64,000 nucleotides of DNA. It comes from Bin94 sp965215535. GTDB lineage: Bacteria; Gemmatimonadota; Gemmatimonadetes; Longimicrobiales; Gaopeijiaceae. The notes beneath the pieces are model-generated. The model saw only the letters and a program-made list of their open reading frames with translations. It had not been told where the DNA came from and made no database searches. Where the stretch lies: NCBI GenBank assembly GCA_965215535.1, contig OZ244063.1:2232001-2296000 (forward strand), written 5' to 3'. The position numbers and the translations under genes were made by a program. How positions within the stretch are numbered: the stretch's first letter is position 1; each line of letters opens with the position of its first letter. This document shows positions 60,212-64,000 of this stretch, piece by piece.

Positions 60212-62043
60212 CCGATATTCCTCTGTCTCAGTTGTTCCACAATATATTCGCTGGCACGCCAGGCGATCGCCATGATCGACAGGGTGGGATTCTTGTCGGC
60301 ATTCGAGACGAAGGGAGCGCCATCGGTCACGAAGAGATTCGGCACATCCCACGCCTGACAGTACTGATTCAGCACCGAGGTGCGGGGATCGGCACCCATG
60401 CACGCCCCGCCCACCTCATGAATAATCTGCCCCCCTCTGGAGATGGCCCGCGCCCCATCGGTCTGCACGGCAGACAACACCTTGCCCCCCATCTCGTCGA
60501 TGATTCCGGCAAAGGTCTTCTGCATGTGCACCGCCTGACGCAGCTCGTGGTCGGCCCACTTCCAGTGGAAGCGCAGAACGGGAACGCCATAGCGATCCAC
60601 GCGGTCGGGATCGATCTCGCAGTAGCAGTCGTCGTTGGGAATCATCTCGCCCCGCCCGTCGAAGGAGAGGAAGGTGCCGTAGTAGCGTCGGCAATCCTCC
60701 TTGAAGCGCTGCCCGTAGCTGCCCCCGGTGAGCGGCTCCAGACCGCCGAAGGCTCCGAAGCCGGGCATGCGCCTGCCCCCGCCAAACTCGATATGATAGC
60801 CCCGGGGAAAATCGAGCCGACCGGCCAACTGTTCGCCATACAGCCACCAGGGCATGTACATGTGCATTCCCGAGGCGCCGTCCTCGTTGTGCGGAGGCAG
60901 CGATTCGAGCGCGGGAATCTGGGCCTGGACGCCCGCACCGACGGTATCCATGATATAGCGACCGACCAGGCCGGAGCTGTTGGCAATGCCATCGGGAAAG
61001 GTGTTGCTGGTCGAATTCAGCATGATGCGCGCCGATTCGCAGGCGCTCGCGGCGAGAACAACCACCCGCCCCGCGACAAACTCATCGATCAGGGTGTTGC
61101 GATCGACAAAGTGTACGCCGGTGGCGCGGCCCCGGTCATCTACAGTGACCTCGCGCACCATGGCGTCGGTGCGAATCGCAAGATTGCCGGTGGCCAGCGC
61201 GGGGGGCAGCAACACGGTTGTGGACTGGAAGTTGGCCCGGATCGAGCAGCCCCGTCCGCATGGCGTCGCCCAGTAGCAGGCAGCCCGTCCACGCATGGAG
61301 TCGGCAATGACCCGCTGAGCCAGGGCATTTCCGGGAAAGAGCTCCCGTGGCAGCCGCTCGGCGTCCTGGGTCTGCGTAAGGATCGCCAGATGCGCCGGAA
61401 TGACGGGGATTCCGAGTCTGCGGCAGGCCTTCCGCGTCAGGAGTTCGTATGCGCGGGGCCTCGGCGGCGGCTGCAGCACCCCCGGCGACGAATTCGGCGT
61501 ATTCTCCAGCCCCTCATTCGAGCCATAGACCCCGATCAGGGCCTCGGTGCGGTCGTACCAGGGGGCCAGATCCTCGTACGAGATCGGCCAGTCGAGCCCC
61601 AGACCGTCGCGGCTGCGCGGCTTGAAGTCGTATTCGCCCATGCGCAGCGAGATCCGCCCCCAGTGATTGGTGCGCCCGCCCAGCATACGCGACCGCCACC
61701 ACATGAAATCCGAGCCGTCGGCCACCGAATAGGGCTCGCCCGGCACCTGCCAGCCACCATCGACGGTGGCGTCGTAGAAGCCGAAGGGTTTGGCTGCGGT
61801 GGCCGCGCCGCGCAGAGGGGCGTCCTCCGGAAGCTGGAACATCGGGGTCTCGCGGAGGGGATCGTAGTCGCGACCGGCCTCCAGGAGAATGACCCTGAGC
61901 CCTGACAGCGCCAGAATGCAGGCCGCCATGCCTCCGCCGGCGCCGGAACCGACCACCACGGCATCGTACCCGGACGCCTGATTGCGGCCACCCCTGCTGT
62001 GGCCAGGTCCTTTGCGTAAAGATGCAGTCATTGCGTTATCCAT
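60208..62043 (-). CDS. GMC-family oxidoreductase (gluconate 2-dehydrogenase large subunit-like)
   Basis: A 611-residue flavoprotein: VVVGSGAGGGMAACILALSG (FAD fold, about 29-48), MLGGRTNHWGRISLRM, CGRGCSIRANFQSTTVLLP and the C-terminal HEVGGACMGADPRTSVLNQ with the FAD/active-site block NPTLSIMAIAWRASEYI. Such enzymes oxidise sugars or alcohols and pass electrons to a cytochrome. It forms an overlapping operon with subunit 3 and the Sel1 protein. A sterol or steroid alcohol as substrate cannot be ruled out. Confidence 0.88.
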   Translation of the reverse strand: MDNAMTASLRKGPGHSRGGRNQASGYDAVVVGSGAGGGMAACILALSGLRVILLEAGRDYDPLRETPMFQLPEDAPLRGAATAAKPFGFYDATVDGGWQVPGEPYSVADGSDFMWWRSRMLGGRTNHWGRISLRMGEYDFKPRSRDGLGLDWPISYEDLAPWYDRTEALIGVYGSNEGLENTPNSSPGVLQPPPRPRAYELLTRKACRRLGIPVIPAHLAILTQTQDAERLPRELFPGNALAQRVIADSMRGRAACYWATPCGRGCSIRANFQSTTVLLPPALATGNLAIRTDAMVREVTVDDRGRATGVHFVDRNTLIDEFVAGRVVVLAASACESARIMLNSTSNTFPDGIANSSGLVGRYIMDTVGAGVQAQIPALESLPPHNEDGASGMHMYMPWWLYGEQLAGRLDFPRGYHIEFGGGRRMPGFGAFGGLEPLTGGSYGQRFKEDCRRYYGTFLSFDGRGEMIPNDDCYCEIDPDRVDRYGVPVLRFHWKWADHELRQAVHMQKTFAGIIDEMGGKVLSAVQTDGARAISRGGQIIHEVGGACMGADPRTSVLNQYCQAWDVPNLFVTDGAPFVSNADKNPTLSIMAIAWRASEYIVEQLRQRNIG

Positions 62044-62082
62044 CCGATTTCATATTGCTCCCGGTGCGCATCTGGCATGTAT

Positions 62083-62979
62083 TCACCCTCCCTGCCCTTC
62101 GCCCGGCGGCTCCGGCGCCACTCGATCGGCCTGCATGGAACCGATCTCGAAGAGATAGGGCCGGCCCGTCGCCATGACGCGCACACGCTCTTCGGCCTCG
62201 ACCAGGGTGAGCGAAACCAGTTCGTTTCCAGCGGCGTCGGCCGCCACCACCATCCAGTCCGAATCGTCGGGCATTGTGGTTCCCTCGGGGGCAAAACCGA
62301 TTGCCCGCAGCGATGACAGCTCCTGCAAAATATTGTTCACAACAGTTGTATCGGCCGCAGCGCCACCTGTGCTCCAGATTGAATCCTGTTTCTGGTAGAG
62401 CGCTGTTGTGCCGCCCCGGGTGACACGAATTGTCTCAATTCGCTCGGTATCGATCTCTACAATGACCTTGTTGCGCCAGGCGAAGAGCGAGAGTGTGGCC
62501 GCACGGCGCAGACCGCTCTCGATCAGGTACACATCGTCGGTGCCGGAAAGGCGGGCGTAGGCAGTGCGGTAGCGATTGCCATCCTTTCCCAGCAGCACCG
62601 CCGGAAGTCCCTCGGCAGAGATCGCCACGGCGCTGTCGACCGAGACCTCCAGACGCGCGTGGTTGGCCGGGTTGGTCGAAATCAGCCCGCTCACCTCGGA
62701 CTCCTCAAGGGCCAGCATCATGTCATCCAGGGTGACAGGGTCGGCCTCGAACCCATTCACACTCCACCCCTGGGCTCCCCGCTCAAGACGAATCGTGTCC
62801 TCCGGATCGGCGATGACAAAGCTCGTCTGCCCGGCGGCCAGCGCAGTCAGCGCATCCTGCAACGCCGAATCGCTCCCTCTCCGATCGCCCCGATCCCGGC
62901 CCAAAAAGGTGGTTGCGCCATAGAGAACCAGAACCGCCACCAGACCGTAGAGCGCCCGCCGCAGCGCCTTTGTGCTCAT
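62083..62979 (-). CDS. DUF4340 domain-containing protein
   Basis: A 298-residue protein with one N-terminal membrane anchor (ALYGLVAVLVLYGATTFLG) and periplasmic repeats with VIADPEDTIRLERGAQGW and YLIESGLRRAATLSLFAWRNK, as in DUF4340. Family members sit beside GldG-type ABC components. Its ATG at 62979 overlaps the preceding stop (ATGA). Confidence 0.82.
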   Translation of the reverse strand: MSTKALRRALYGLVAVLVLYGATTFLGRDRGDRRGSDSALQDALTALAAGQTSFVIADPEDTIRLERGAQGWSVNGFEADPVTLDDMMLALEESEVSGLISTNPANHARLEVSVDSAVAISAEGLPAVLLGKDGNRYRTAYARLSGTDDVYLIESGLRRAATLSLFAWRNKVIVEIDTERIETIRVTRGGTTALYQKQDSIWSTGGAAADTTVVNNILQELSSLRAIGFAPEGTTMPDDSDWMVVAADAAGNELVSLTLVEAEERVRVMATGRPYLFEIGSMQADRVAPEPPGEGQGG

Positions 62980-64000
62980 TGTTGTCCTCCCTCCATCTGT
63001 GCATTCCAGCGCCGCCGTGCCCGCGCCGCGCGGCCGGTGACCCGCCAGAATCCATATACAACAAAGAGAAGCGGAATTCCGATCAGCGATCCCCACTTCA
63101 ACAGATTGCGCCCGGTGTCGGAATCGAAGATCAGCGCCGGCGGAGTTCTTTCCTTGGAACGAATTCCGATCAGCGCCTCGTCCTGCGCCAGCCAGTCCAC
63201 CGCATTGGCGGCAAAGATTGCATTTTGCGGATTTGCCTGTACAAATCGATCCTCAAGAAATTCGGCGTCGCCCACGGCCACAATGCGCCCGCCCGGCCGT
63301 ACAGCCGAACCCCCGGCATCGGCAGCGGTATCGGCAACAGCCTGCTCTTCCTCTGTCCGGTCGGTCTGCATAATTGCAACCGCGAGCGTCTGTATATCCA
63401 GCATCTCCTCATCGATTTCCAATTGGAGACTCGGATCGATCATCGCCTCGATTCCCTGTGCGCCGCCGCCCTCGCTCGTCACCCAGAGTGGCGTTACGGC
63501 AGGATCGTCTGCATTGAACTCGAAGGGTGCGGCCCACCCCAGAGTCAGATTGGCCAGATTGCGAACTGTCGGATGATCGGCGCCCACAAGGGCGATCGGC
63601 CAGAAGGGATAGCTTTGTATAACCGAAAGGATCCCGCGCGGCACCGATATGCGCTCGGCCGAGGCCAGATCGAAGACCATTCTGCCTGCAGACTCAACCC
63701 CGCGTGCGGCCAGCAGCTCCTCCAGACCGGTCTCCAGAGGAAGCGCCGAGAGCATTTGTTGTCCTGTGATCGAGTGACGCTCAATCAGGATAAACGCTGC
63801 GCCACCAGCGGCCAGGTAGTTCTCAATTGCCGCCGCTGCCGCGGCGGACAGCGACCGTGTCGGGGCCGCGATCATCAGCACATCCACCGAATCGGGCACC
63901 ACCGGCGCGCTTGCGGAATCGGTCTCCAGATTCACGGTGGAGATCGTGTAGCGTTCGGCCAGGTTCTCGCGGAAGGAGCGGTAGCGCGACGATTCCCGTG
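62976..64000 (-). CDS. GldG-family ABC-associated protein, 5' end beyond window
   Basis: The frame is open to the window edge; an internal GTG at 63935 is not a natural start because conserved sequence (SFRENLAERYTISTVNLE) lies upstream. Markers: LMIAAPTRSLSAAAAAAIENYLAAGGAAF, RIVAVGDAEFLEDRFV and a C-terminal membrane helix (WGSLIGIPLLFVVYGFWRV) with a basic tail. It matches auxiliary subunits of gliding-type ABC transporters. Coupled to the DUF4340 gene. Confidence 0.8.
   Translation of the reverse strand, partial: RESSRYRSFRENLAERYTISTVNLETDSASAPVVPDSVDVLMIAAPTRSLSAAAAAAIENYLAAGGAAFILIERHSITGQQMLSALPLETGLEELLAARGVESAGRMVFDLASAERISVPRGILSVIQSYPFWPIALVGADHPTVRNLANLTLGWAAPFEFNADDPAVTPLWVTSEGGGAQGIEAMIDPSLQLEIDEEMLDIQTLAVAIMQTDRTEEEQAVADTAADAGGSAVRPGGRIVAVGDAEFLEDRFVQANPQNAIFAANAVDWLAQDEALIGIRSKERTPPALIFDSDTGRNLLKWGSLIGIPLLFVVYGFWRVTGRAARARRRWNAQMEGGQQ

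Noticed and set aside
60232..61905. Plus-strand open frame over the GMC gene
   Set aside because: Shadow of the GMC oxidoreductase; no motifs.

Overview
The window is high-GC, gene-dense DNA from a Gram-negative bacterium. A Kdo transferase and LPS-type glycosyltransferases imply lipopolysaccharide. No rRNA or marker protein fixes the phylum. The abundance of secreted propeller, TPR, amidohydrolase and DUF885-type lipoproteins together with a complete sterol locus makes me think of Gemmatimonadota or a similar uncultured lineage, but that is inference.

Layout. 1-8.8 kb: a partial amidase, a class II-like photolyase, a small membrane protein, a zinc-type alcohol dehydrogenase and three secreted lipoproteins. 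8.9-14.1 kb: a minus-strand SUF iron-sulfur assembly operon (sufC-sufB-sufD-Rieske ferredoxin-sufS). 14.4-18 kb: two large secreted proteins (TPR, amidohydrolase). 18-24 kb: ligA, a Ca/Na antiporter, a class III aminotransferase, a pterin dehydratase and a squalene synthase-like gene. 24.0-26.3 kb: 17 tRNA genes on the plus strand behind one strong promoter, with an att-like duplication of a tRNA-Ser end inside. 26.3-32.4 kb: an accessory stretch with a broken gene, a propeller protein, an HU protein, two putative PD-(D/E)XK nucleases and an orphan Vsr endonuclease. 32.4-32.9 kb: an OsmC-family gene with an in-frame UGA exactly at the peroxidatic cysteine position, followed by a SECIS-like hairpin: a candidate selenoprotein. 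33-37.7 kb: LPS genes. 37.9-46.2 kb: a second alcohol dehydrogenase, a second HU, a sulfurtransferase, an ABC exporter and an aminotransferase; the last two each carry a one-base frameshift in a G run.

46.4-58.5 kb is the centrepiece: what looks like an almost complete bacterial sterol pathway. Six co-directional genes (SdmB-like dehydrogenase, SdmA-like Rieske oxygenase, ERG4/ERG24-type sterol reductase, CYP51, squalene monooxygenase, oxidosqualene cyclase) lie behind a consensus promoter with a palindrome at the start site. They converge on an ERG6-like sterol C-24 methyltransferase. A divergent two-gene unit (FAD oxidoreductase and multi-pass membrane protein) follows and may supply missing steps. 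With the squalene synthase-like gene 23 kb away, the set could lead from farnesyl diphosphate to C4/C14-demethylated, C24-alkylated sterols, a product class usually treated as eukaryotic.

58.5-64 kb: a GMC oxidoreductase with its small subunit and a Sel1-repeat lipoprotein in one overlapping operon, then a DUF4340 protein and a GldG-like protein cut by the window edge. Encoded tRNAs lack CCA. No CRISPR array, rRNA, integrase or transposase was seen.
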